DNA from: Dipetalonema caudispina | Lineage: Eukaryota; Nematoda; Chromadorea; Rhabditida; Onchocercidae | Assembly: GCA_013365325.1 (NCBI GenBank) | Contig: JABVXV010000002.1 | Location: forward strand, 1 to 64,000 | Reading direction: 5' to 3' | DNA length: 64,000 nucleotides | In this document: positions 53,257-64,000 of the stretch, piece after piece | How positions within the stretch are numbered: the stretch's first letter is position 1 | Layout of the letters: each line of letters starts with the position of its first letter | Position numbers and translations under genes: made by a program | The notes under the pieces: model-generated | Seen by the model: the letters and a program-made list of their open reading frames with translations, nothing else | The model's database searches: none | Told to the model about the DNA's origin: nothing

Positions 53257-53989
53257 AAAATTATATAATTTAGTTAAATTAGTTATGCCCTTACCAATTA
53301 AAATTTGTGATAAATTTTGTCATATAAAAGGAATCGTTTTGGCACATACAATTTTAATGTGTTTTCATAAGAATGAAGAGAATAAGATGGAAATTGTCAA
53401 GCCTTTCGAAAGGATCTAAAATAGTATGAACATTTGGAAGTGTCATTCTCGCTATCCAATCTTGGTAATTGCTATTTGCTAATGCAAAAAAACTATATAG
53501 AAGATGGAATGATGCATTCAAGTTCATTGTTTGATCAGTTTAGTTCAGGGAATAATTGGCTCGTAGTGGCTGTAAGCGGTTGTCTTATTCTTAACCGCTT
53601 ATTTATTACGACAAGTTAGCGCATTTGGTGAAAAACTGTATCCATGTACTTATAGATTTCATCTTTTGCTAAAAATGATAGTTCAACATAACTTATTCGA
53701 TCCAAATTGGCTCCGTTAGAGTTTTCAAATGGATTTGTGTTTTTAATTGGAATGAATTTCAACTGAAAATAAATCATGTCATTTCTTAAATCCGAATTTA
53801 ATACTCCAATTAAAAGGCGACTAGCATTATAATTTGCTAGATGTAAGTAACCTACCTTCACTATCGCCTCATATCCAACTTATCTTCATCATGTATACCT
53901 CGTCAAATACAGGAAATTGTCAGTTTCACATAAAAAGAATAATTTGCTAAATTTCAGTGAAGGCAAAAGTAAATAATTAAGTGGTAAAA
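53257..53989. other. Intergenic region
   Basis: 730 bases between the SLC26 stop and the PP1-like start, same strand. Small frames on both strands, none supported. A TTTCAG at about 53952-53957, 33 bases before the PP1-like ATG, may be a spliced-leader acceptor. Confidence 0.45.
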
Positions 53990-55684
53990 ATGGCAGTATT
54001 TGATGTTGACAGTATGATTAGTCGTCTGCTAAATGTGGGTATGGCTGGTGGACGACTCACAACTCAGGTAGGATTGATATACCTAATCTTCTCATCTTAT
54101 TCTGTAATCTGATCTCAGTTGATTAACTATTGAAAATATGAGTAAAAGGCACTAAAGAAAGATAGAAAACATAGAATGTTTACTGATGTCCCTTCGATTG
54201 AAATCCAAATTTGGATTATAGGTCGCTGAAGAAGAACTCCATCGAGTATGCCAAAAAGCGAAAGAAGTATTCATAAGCCAAAGCAGCCTCATTGAAGTCG
54301 ATCCACCCCTTATTGTTTGTGGTGATATCCATGGCCAAGTAATAAATCATGTTTCACTTTAAATTACAATTTTAGAGAAACTACATAAGCTAAAGAGACA
54401 TCAAAGTATATTCTATTCCATTGTTCAGGATATTCTATACTTCATTTTCTTCAAGAATGTCATACCTTCGGGTATTTTGACTTCGTTAAATTAACAATAC
54501 ATTTTTAATTGATTAACACATAATATTATTACAGTATTCGGATCTGCTTCGTATTTATGATAGGCACGGCTTCCCACCGGAGTCTAATTACCTCTTCTTG
54601 GGCGATTTCGTCGATCGTGGAAAACAGAACATCGAAACGATATGTCTCCAATTTTGTTATAAAATCAAATATCCAGAAAATTTTTTTATGCTTAGAGGTA
54701 GACTGTCTCAAATTGGCAAATTTAAAGCTAAGTTTCCAAATGAACGATAAGTACTGATCTGTAAGTTTCAGTCATTCACCTCTCTTCTAGAGATAGACGA
54801 TAAGGTTAACACTTGAAATTTTACTGTTTTTCAATTCATTAGTGAAATTTATGATATTATGGATGATAGGTAATTTCAGTCAACAATTATTGATTGCAGG
54901 AAATCACGAGACACCAGCTATCAATCGTGTGTATGGCTTTTTTGAAGAGTGCAATCGCAGATATCATTCGACCCGGTTATGGAATGCTTTTCAGGTAGTT
55001 CGATGGACCTCACTGTGAAAAAAAAAGCACTAGTCCATTTTCAGGATACATTCAATTGGATGCCTCTTTGCGGCTATATTGGTGGACGAATTCTATGTAT
55101 GCATGGTGGCCTATCACCTCATTTGAATAATTTGGATCAACTTCGCAACTTACCACGACCAATTGATCCACCCAACCCATCCATGGAAATCGATCTGCTC
55201 TGGTGATTATTAAGCACTGATATATTACCGAACCATATTTTACACGAAATATCGAATTGAATTTTAGATATTTGCAGGTCGGATCCGGATCAGTGGGTGA
55301 AAGGCTGGCAAGCGAACACTCGTGGTGCGTCGTACACATTTGGGCAGGATGTTGTTGTGGATATGTGCCAGAAGTTGGATATAGATCTGATTGCACGAGC
55401 TCATCAAGTAGTACAAGATGGATATGAATTTTTTGCCAATCGACGTCTTGTTACCATTTTCTCAGCACCACACTATTGCGGACAATTTGATAATGCTGGT
55501 GGGACAATGTCTGTTTCTGAGGACATGAACTGCTCTTTCCAGGTAAACAAATACCGATATATGAAAATTTGAGTTGAATAGAATAACAAACTCAATGATC
55601 ACATGGTTCTATCCAGCATTTCAGGTGTTTCGACCTGCTAGCAAGGCTGTAAGGATGGCAATGAAAGCTGCTGGCACTCTTTGA
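53990..55684 (+). CDS. PP1-type serine/threonine phosphatase, divergent
   Basis: Catalytic subunit of the PPP phosphatase family, nearest PP1. Seven exons in phase: 53990-54067, 54222-54338, 54535-54697, 54900-54994, 55045-55202, 55278-55542, 55625-55684; about 311 aa. All metal and catalytic motifs are present: GDIHGQ (about 60-65), GDFVDRG (89-95), RGNHE (about 119-123), HGG, RAHQVV, APHYCG. The C-terminal CSFQVFRP and EFFANRRL keep residues of the groove that binds RVxF regulators. It differs from canonical PP1 at many normally fixed sites (GNHEC is GNHET, GDYVDRG is GDFVDRG, APNYCG is APHYCG) and ends soon after the core. Nematodes carry many such PP1 paralogues, often germline or sperm expressed; that role here is inference. 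AATAAA lies 46 bases past the stop. Confidence 0.93.
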
Positions 55685-55729
55685 GCAGAAATGATTGTCA
55701 CATGAAATGACGGAAATTGTTCAATCAAT

Positions 55730-55735
55730 AATAAA
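55730..55735 (+). promoter_or_regulatory. Polyadenylation signal
   Basis: AATAAA 46 bases after the stop codon of the PP1-like gene. Confidence 0.55.
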
Positions 55736-58700
55736 ACTAACATGGATTAGTTATTATGAATCCTCTGTCAACCTTCTATCTTCTGTACTCATTCATCATT
55801 GCAACATACCTCTCTCTTTCTTTCTGATATGCCTATTCCTAACAGAGGTAATAACTGAATGTAATCGTGAACATACATCTCTTAATTAACTGCCTTCACT
55901 TGATCCTTTATTAAGTATAATTCCCTCAAGAATCAGAAAAGCTGAGTGCCAAACAAAATGCTTCAACGAATTTAAAGAATTACATCTAATAGATTCCATA
56001 CTGATCGACCACCGATAATCATCCCCTGCGAGATGATCAAATGCAGATAATTTATGAATGAGCTTCCAACCACCTGTTTCGTGCGTACAGTAATGTAATC
56101 AATTTTTATACAATAATATAATTAAAACATTCTGAAACTAATCAACCTATTACCAACCTATCTCTGAGAATCCACTAACAGACATAAAAGTGTAAAATTC
56201 CAATAAAAAATTGGAAATTAAAAGCAAAAACTTCAAATAAAATAATAAAAAGTAGGAAAGAAAATGTTATGAGAACATAGGATACAAGAGGTATATTTCT
56301 GTACATTCTGGATGCCAACGCGATCCAGAAATTGAGGTAGATGTTGGCTGAAGAGGGTACGCATGCGATATAAAGGAGGTATGAATATTCAAAGACCGAA
56401 CAATGGAGGTATCATGTTAAGAAAGCACCAATATTACAATGCAATCAGAGCAATAACATTCTAAACATGAAAAAATTCTACTAAGATTGTCAAACTTTGA
56501 ACAACACTCATTTTTAAAGCCAATTTAATATTTCGAAGCTATGATAAATATCGTCGCTTATTATTTAATATGGCGATATTTCTCTACATAAAGTTCAGCA
56601 AATGTGCTAGTTAACAAAATCGTTCTCATTGTCAAAGAAAATCAGAAAATACGAATTTATTAGAAAGAGAAAAATTACGAGTAAAAAAACTTGTATATCT
56701 CAAAATGAGAAGTAAAATATCATCACTAATCTGAGGTTTGGCCGGAAGACTAGCATGCGCAAATTCTTCCTTCAAGAAAGAAATACAACGGTATTTGGAA
56801 TTTTAATAGTGGATTTTAAAATGTCCACTGCAGTGCAGACCAGCAATTAGCAATATCAAGTTACTGTAGCACAGAAATCCTTAGCTAATTCGCTAGCTTC
56901 ACATCACTGTCCCATGCATTTCCACTCTGAAAGTAAACATTACTGGCATTTCTTCTGATCTGATTAGCTGTATTTTCCATGACTATTATGATACTAAGAC
57001 TTACTTTACAATTTATGCAAATGAATGTGCCATTGTTTTGAAACTTCGTGCTTCCCATCTACAACCATGAGTAGGACATTTAACAGCGTAATCACTAACC
57101 AAAACTTAAACTAGCATGAGCCAACTCATACTTATGCTCTACCATCAAACACGACAAAAAAGCAGCACAGAAGTGATCCTACCCAAATAATTTGAGAACT
57201 GCGTGAAAATAATGGAAAAAGTATGCATAATATTATATTAGATAAGTAAGATACCTGGAAGAAACTCAATTACTCTAATTGTCAGCTGTGAAATCATTCC
57301 ATCTAATTCACCTAATAAATCTAAATTGACAAGAGAGCAAGAAGAATGGTAATTAATTTTTTTGACCTTTTTTTTTCATCCTTCAGAAGTATCCTCTAAA
57401 ACGAGCATCTAAAGTGCAAAGAAAGTACATTTTTTCTTGCAAAAGTTGCAATCAAACACTATGATGTGTTACCAGTGAGCATTCTCTTACCTGCACTTCC
57501 AATCAGCTCCTGTAATACTTGTGACAATCTGTTCGACCTTCTCTACCTCGTTTTGAGAGATTACACACATCAAAGGTCACATTATTCTGAAATTAGAGAC
57601 TAAGTGAAAATAATGGAACAAGTATGCATATGTCAACATGAATCTCTCTCCTTAGTGAGTTTTTCGAGAATAAAGTCGAGATCGAATCACCGTCAATGCT
57701 AAAAATCGAGGCAGAATAAATGAATCACCAAGACAGTCATTCCCTTCCCCGACAGAAGTGTTAAATCTCCGCAATGGTATTACACAAGAAGTACCATCCA
57801 TGTAAGATAGATACCACGTCCGTTGTCTACGACATACTGTCTCATATAGCAACCTATCGGTATCAACAAACATGTTTACAACTCAAAATATCGATAAACG
57901 CAACGCAATGACAACACGCTCTCTCTCTTTCTCTCTTTGTTATACACTCCGAAATAATTCAATCTAGAGAAAGAGACAAAGAGGGAGAGAGAAAAAGAGG
58001 AGGGTTAAAACTGTATGGCAGTAATAGTCTTTTATGCTGTGTAGTGGAAGAATGATTCTTGCATGACCCGGATGAACTCAAGGAATGAATGGTCACTTGA
58101 CATGTATTATCTATTAAAGGACCAGTCAGATCAGCAATAAAAGTAGTGATCATTCCGCAGGTCATTAGTGTATGATCAACTGGAGAAAATGACAATTCCG
58201 TCGCAAGAAAAATTTAAAGTGATGGCGAAGAATTTTGTTGCAAAGAGAGTATTTGCAAATTTATGTTGTTAAAGATGCTGCACCTTGATATAGTTCGAGG
58301 AAAAGAAAGGCGATCTACTAAGAAAGGTTCAAGATTCGGGATTCAGGAGTGAGGTATTTCTCACTCTTTCCGATTATTATTCCTTTCACCTGAAGAGTTG
58401 TATTGATATCGAGAAATTTGGTTGATTTATGTCCCTGATAGGATACCATAGAATCATAATTGCACACTAGCTGATCATTTACTGATACGATAAATATGAC
58501 ACTCATCATATTGATCACATTCTTGGTTGTAATCAAATGATACTACTCTCTTTCAGTACAAATATGTAATCTATTTAGAGGTTTCTTCAAAATTCATAGT
58601 TTTTAACATGTATAATATTGCTTACGATACTTCATACTTCCTTCTCCACAGGCCGCGAACATAATTTTACAAACAATGAAGTATGGGATGAATAAAAATA

Positions 58701-60044
58701 AAGCATAACGTTTCTAGGCTTTTAATAAAATAGACTTGAAATTTCTATGGCAACAAACATGTTTCTAATTTTTGATTACGTTCAAATGATTAATTGAAAG
58801 ATAAGAGAATGAGAATTCGTAAGGTATTCTTTAAAGTTTTAAACGAGCTGATATCGCAAAATGTTATCAATGAAACAACTCGACTCAATTTAAGAGCAAT
58901 CATAGAAAGGAATGAAATAAGGAGAGAATTTCCTATTAAACTTCCGAATTCTTCCTTGTGTGCCACGCGATGGAAGGCTTTTAGCAACATAAAATTACTT
59001 TGATACGAAAAGCAGTAGAAAAACAGTTTGGGAAATTGAAATCAAAATGTGGAAGAAACTAGAAATAAAAATTTTGATAATAATTTTTCAAACTTCTGCA
59101 TTTTTCTAAAATTTTCACCTTATATTATGGAACAGATTTTAGACAAAATCCAAAGTGAGCCTTATGACTTATACTAAAATTCAAATTCTACTCTCCACCT
59201 CTCTTAACAAGCAGGACATGATAATCATGACTATATAGGAGCGAGATATGATAATCATGATTATATAGGAGCGAGATATGATAATCATGATTATATAGGA
59301 GCGAGATATGATAATCATGATTATATAGGAGCGAGATATGATAATCATGACTATATAGGAGCGAGATATGATAATCATGACTATATAGGAGCGAGATATG
59401 ATAATCATGATTATATAGGAGCGAGATATGATAATCATGATTATATAGGAGCGAGATATGATAATCATGATTATATAGGGGGCGAGATATGATAATCATG
59501 ATTATATAGGAGCGAGATATGATAATCATGATTATATGGGAGCGAGAATGTTGCTATCAGCAGTCTTTTTCTGAATGTACGACAATGTCTACGTGCTAAT
59601 CTATCAGTTCACTAATGGAATATTCGAGAAAAAAATGTTTCCATTTGAAATGTCTCATAGTAGAGAGATTTGAGGATTAGCTTAGTGCAAGCATTTTAGA
59701 GTGAAAATATTTCGTGAAGAGTTCGCGGATTCGCGGGAAGGAAGAGAGTTTTATGGTGTTTTAATGCAGTAGTGATAATGTCAACATTATCCTTCTTCCC
59801 GTGGCATGCTTATTGTTGTTTCCGTACACTAAATCCTTGCAGTCTTGTTGTATTATAACAATTCAGGTCAAATGTCAAGGACATCGAAGTTACAGCCATC
59901 TTTGAAGAATGAGATGAGTATTCAAGCAATGCATTTACAGTCAAATATGCATTGTTGAGTCGAAATGTCCTCATGATATCAAATATCTTGTTATCAGAAT
60001 TGCTCACCAAGCCATATTTCAGTCACTGGTTCAAGTCAAACAAT
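55736..60044. other. Long intergenic region with minisatellite
   Basis: 4.3 kb without a firm gene. Contents: a 27-base sequence present twice (57203-57229, 57604-57630), imperfect CT-rich and GA-rich inverted arms (57919-57940 and 57976-58000), an unexplained basic 69-codon frame at 58794-59003, and the 30-bp minisatellite. The minus-strand frame at 57652-57873 has no supporting features. Confidence 0.45.
59221..59550. repeat. Minisatellite, 11 copies of a 30-bp unit
   Basis: Units begin ATAATCATGA and run TTATATAGGAGCGAGATATG. Eight exact 30-base units (59221-59460) are followed by one of 31 (an extra G), one of 30 and a last of 29 bases. Units 1, 5 and 6 have C for T after ATGA. In T units, ATAATCATGATTAT is a perfect 14-bp palindrome. 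Minus-strand open frames across it (MIIISRSYI repeats) exist only because the unit length is a multiple of three. Confidence 0.97.
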
Positions 60045-62574
60045 ATGCAAGTGATGGAACAAGTTGTTCCACGTCAAAATGATCATGCTGAACTGAACGA
60101 CTATGAGGTTTCTTCTATTCTAATCAGATTAAATGATACGTTTTGTTGGATATAGAGCATAAGTTCATTAGAATATGTTTTAGATGAATTTCTATCAGGA
60201 TATCGAATTGCTGCAAAGTCATGGAATCGTAAGTTTTGTACAAAAATTTTGTATCCTGTAGTTTTTTCTTTTCCACTGAGTATCCTACGCCGTTGCAGAA
60301 AAACTTTGTACAGATAAACAAAGTTGTATTAAATTGCCAAATAAAATTAGCATCCCAAACTACATTTTTTAATCTGTATTCGACATTTTAATGTGCATCG
60401 CAAAGTTTTGTATATCCTGTTAATGCATTTTTAATGGTTTTTTAATGGATTAAATTGAATGACTGGATAGATTTATTTATTAAATTTAATTTTGGACCTA
60501 GTTAGTAAATTTTAACTCAAACACTCGCGGTGTGATTTAATATAAGTCATATATCTGATTTCTTTGAAGAACGTTGCTGACATCAAGAAGCTGTTAGGCG
60601 TCGGAATTTGCACGATCAAAGGAATTATGATGACCACGAGGAAGCGGCTATGTGATGTCAAAGGTCTTTCAGAAGCAAAAGTCGACAAAATCAAAGAAGT
60701 CGCTTGCAAACTATCGGTGAGTAGTTGAAATTCATGCCTACTTGTTTTTATGTCAGTAGTGAAAGACACTACTGGGAGTGAATTTTAGAACAATGGCTTT
60801 ATCACGGCTTTGGAGATGACAGAACGACGGAAGCTCTGTTATCGCATCAGCACAGGAAGCCGAGAGTTGGATCAACTTCTGGGCGGTGGTATTGAAAGTC
60901 AGGCTATAACCGAAGTTTTCGGCGAATTTCGTACTGGTAAAACCCAACTCTCGCACACTTTATGTGGTATGCTTTCCAGCATCAGATTGCACAAAAAAAG
61001 TTTCGGTGAAAGAAGTGCTGAACTATAACCAAAGTTCTTGGCAAATTTCGGCAAATCTTTTATTTCATCGAAATGAAACAGCCTGGTAATTTCAAAGTGG
61101 CATAGAAAACAACCCGGAATTCGAGCCACAGCGGATTGATGTCGGCATTTTGAATTTCTTCTGGAAAGTTTAAGCACTGCCATTACAGTGACTCCTTCTG
61201 GAAGATGCTCAGTAATGCAAATGGTACTGGAAGTCTTTTATAAAAAACAAGTTAATATGTTTTTAGTTTCCAGAAGTAATGGAGATAAATTTAACATTTT
61301 TAGTGATGTGTCAGATACCGAGTGAGACAAGTAACTTCAAAGGTGGGAAAGTTATCTACATCGACACAGAGAACACTTTCCGGTTAGTTGCAATGCATTT
61401 CGAATATTGCATAACATGCGCAGCTTTCAAAATTCTTAGATCTGCACGATCACCGACCGAAGTTTTTAAGCCCGGATCGTTTGCGTCAGATTAACGAACG
61501 TTTCAAAATGAATCACGAGACAATGTTAGATAATATTTTGTATGCACGAGCGTATACTTCTGATCATCAGATGGAATTGCTGGATTTCGTTGCCGCAAAA
61601 TTTCATGAGGTGTGACTTCTAACTGTTCACAGTCTTTCACACCACAACTTTAGTATCAGCTTAGCTATTGAATGCTCTACTTATTTTTGTCATGCAAAGC
61701 CGGAAAAAAAGAAAAATTTTCCAAACGGACGAAAACCACAATGTTTTGAAACATGAAATGAGATTTATTATGTCGGATTTCATGTATCTTTCAAACAATA
61801 ACTGCCATCACATCGCTTCAGGAATTAGGTGTTTTTAAACTATTGATTGTTGATTCAATTATGGCTCTATTCCGAGTCGATTACAGTGGTCGAGGTGAGC
61901 TTGCAGAACGGCAGCAAAAACTTGCGCAAATGTTGTCACGTTTACAGGTCAAAAAAGTCATCTTGATCTGTTCCATGCAATACTTCGTTTTACAACTTGA
62001 GCCTTCCTGACTTGATGAATATTTTGAGAATTCTAGTTTTTCAGAAAATCGCAGAAGAGTACAATGTTGCAGTTTTTATCACAAATCAGATGACTGCAGA
62101 CCCTGGTGCTGGAATGACATTTCAGGCAGATCCAAAAAAACCGGTTGGTGGGCACATTCTGGCCCATGCATCTACCACTCGTATCATGCTCAAGAAGGTA
62201 TTATTTTTGACAATTCCTCTGATTTCGTAGGCAGGCTCGGAATTTTTTGGCTTTTGAAAGTGTTTGCTTACCTTATCAAGCAGAGCTTATTTTCCTCCTT
62301 CTACACGTTTGGAACTTTCTTTAGCTATGTTTAATCTGAAATATAATCTAAAGCAGAATTGACTTCCAAACATCTCTATATCAGACATCTAAACCTCTCG
62401 TTTCTGTATGCTGTAGCAATAATTTATAATTGTGTTTTTTATTGACGAATTACACTTAAATTTTAGGGACGAGGAGAAACAAGAATTGCAAAAATCTATG
62501 ACTCGCCAGACTTACCCGAAAATGAAGCCACTTTCGCCATTGCTACAATTGGCATTATTGATGCGAAGGAATAA
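60045..62574 (+). CDS. dmc-1: Meiotic recombinase DMC1
   Basis: RecA/RAD51-family recombinase that forms filaments on single-stranded DNA and pairs homologues in meiosis. Nine phase-consistent exons: 60045-60107, 60184-60228, 60570-60716, 60789-60966, 61304-61382, 61471-61609, 61822-61947, 62045-62197, 62467-62574; about 345 aa, normal for DMC1. The N-terminal helix-hairpin-helix part reads [50 protein letters not shown]. Walker A is GEFRTGKTQ (about 127-135), Walker [20 protein letters not shown] and [16 protein letters not shown] form the DNA-binding loop region. [17 protein letters not shown] and the C-terminal DAKE mark DMC1 rather than RAD51. Start is at the first in-frame ATG after a TTTCAG acceptor (60021); an ATG three codons on is possible. 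Exon 4 has a decayed partial copy in the next intron. Confidence 0.95.
61023..61050. repeat. Decayed copy of DMC1 exon 4 sequence in intron 4
   Basis: 28 bases match exon 4 at 60904-60931 (the stretch leading into Walker A) at 24 positions, in the same orientation; the four differences are all transitions. The copy lies in the following intron and is non-coding. Confidence 0.6.
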
Positions 62575-64000
62575 GAGAGCATATTTAACCATATTAAGGA
62601 ATCCAGAAGAATATACAGATGTGATTTTTGACATGTGTACGATATGTAGTTTTATTTGTTGTTGAAATACGTTAAGTCATGCACCGAAAGTTAACTGTTT
62701 GATTATAATATCCTGTATCTATAAATTAATCGTTTTGGAAGAAGTTTTCTTCTCTTTTCTTAGAGACTATACTACTTTGCTTTCAAGCTCTTACGAAGAA
62801 CAATGAAGTAACTGTACACCGGGACGGTCGTACCTCGCTTCCCCGAGTAATACTAACAGTGTTAACTATCAGCCATTTAGTTCACCCACCGTCGTCCAGA
62901 TCACAGTTTAGATTACACGAACTATGAACTAGTTTCGGGATTTCAAAACAATGTACTGTACTTCGAAACTTCCATAACAGTCTTGCATACTACAATTTAG
63001 TCAGGTAAATTTAATCAACGTGGCAGAACACAATTTCTAAATTTTACTGTGGTTATTGATTATGTAATACAAAGAAAATGAGACTGAAACAAAAAGAAAA
63101 TTATTCTACGACATTTTACTGATGTCGAATTGCCGAAAAAATTCTGCGGTGATGTTTTAAAAGATAACTTAGGTTTAGAAACTATTCAAACTGATGCATT
63201 TTGACGAAAATTACGACTCGCAGAACGTACTATTTCCGTGATTGTATGGGATCAATGAAATAAAAACACAGTATTTTACGACCCGTATAATGGATGATAG
63301 CCTGAAATGAACTGTCCAGCTTAATACACAAACAAAGATTAATAAAATCTTTTCAAAATTTGTTAAATGGTTGAAAAAGTTTGAATTCAAACAAAACCGG
63401 AAAGCAAGATAAGGACTTTAAAAGTATTCCTGCACTTAATTAGGTGTGTCCAACTTCAATAATACAGTGGTTTAGATAAAACTGAATATAGGAGGGACCA
63501 GTAAGCCCAGTAAGGCATTCCATTCATGTTAGGAATAAGGAAAGCCTAGCAAAGGTATAGAAGCAATGCCTGAGCAGTATCGAAATGGTTAAACTAATTA
63601 AAAAGTATCTGCATAACAAGAATTACTATGAAAAAGCACTTACCAAATCATACGACTGATCGCTACTTTAGAATTCTATCGGACAGGCAAAATTCAACCA
63701 ATGGATCGACAAATTCGTGTATTAAATGGAGAGGGAGCAAATCTACTCACAATAAAAGTAGATCAAATGTATGATAAGGAATGTGGTGTTAATAAGTATT
63801 TAGTTACTACTAGTAATAAAAATAAGATCCATACAGTAATTCATTAAGATCGCTCACGTTTTCTCGGCAACATTCTTAATTCTCTGCAGTTACGTATCTG
63901 CACACAATTTTAAACTCGAAAGCGCCCAATATGAGTGATATGATTTTAGTAATAACTTAATTGTACATGAATTATTTACAAGGAATTAATTCTAAGATAG
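62575..64000. other. Downstream region, mostly unassigned
   Basis: 1.4 kb after DMC1. No canonical AATAAA near the DMC1 stop. A possible terminal exon lies at 63672-63847 (separate entry). A further open frame ending at about 63204 (DVELPKKFCGDVLKDNLGLE) looks somewhat protein-like but has no clear start or splice site. Confidence 0.35.
63672..63847 (+). CDS. Possible terminal exon of an unidentified gene
   Basis: After an acceptor-like CTACTTTAG, a frame of about 58 codons runs to TAA with mixed, soluble-protein-like composition (MDRQIRVLNGEGANLLTIKV). No upstream exon was found to join it and no family is recognised. It may be chance in AT-rich DNA. Confidence 0.2.

Noticed and set aside
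59181..59529. Minus-strand open frames with a repeated ten-residue peptide
   Set aside because: They read a 30-bp minisatellite; the frame stays open only because the unit length is a multiple of three.
59221..59550. CRISPR-like array
   Set aside because: The copies are contiguous with no unique spacers, and the host is a eukaryote.

Overview
The window reads as nuclear DNA of a parasitic nematode, most likely a filarial or other spirurid (clade III) worm. The DNA is AT-rich, the genes are split into many short exons with T-rich TTTCAG-type acceptors, several start codons sit just after a lone acceptor (as expected for spliced-leader trans-splicing), and the encoded proteins are of nematode type. 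A full-length DMC1 recombinase argues against Caenorhabditis, which lacks it. All gene models were built by hand from open frames, splice signals and phase agreement; no alignment or transcript data were used, and the species was not determined.

Layout. Plus strand, 1.5-7.8 kb: a two-pore (TWK-type) potassium channel and a small tail-anchored coiled-coil protein. Minus strand, 24.4-9.1 kb: HAT1 (type B histone acetyltransferase), the delta subunit of the COPI coat, and an unrecognised protein of about 785 residues with a recurring module, all in the same orientation. Plus strand, 26.8-33.3 kb: a PEHE-domain NSL1/KANSL1-like chromatin protein, divergent from HAT1. Plus strand, 36.5-62.6 kb: a Ly6/three-finger surface protein, a MIG-18-like secreted protein, an SLC26 anion transporter, a divergent PP1-type phosphatase and DMC1.

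The genes look like an ordinary mix of housekeeping and tissue genes, not one pathway. Two weak functional links are visible: HAT1 and the NSL1-like gene, both tied to histone acetylation, share one 2.5 kb intergenic stretch; and DMC1 (meiosis) follows a divergent PP1 of the kind nematodes often use in the germ line.

Non-coding structure includes a 35-bp-stem intronic hairpin (41.1 kb), a perfect 32-bp palindrome (15.8 kb), an 11-copy 30-bp minisatellite with a palindromic core (59.2 kb), several microsatellites, and possible alternative 3' exons that would give the MIG-18-like protein a hydrophobic tail. I saw no rRNA, tRNA, CRISPR array or intact transposon.
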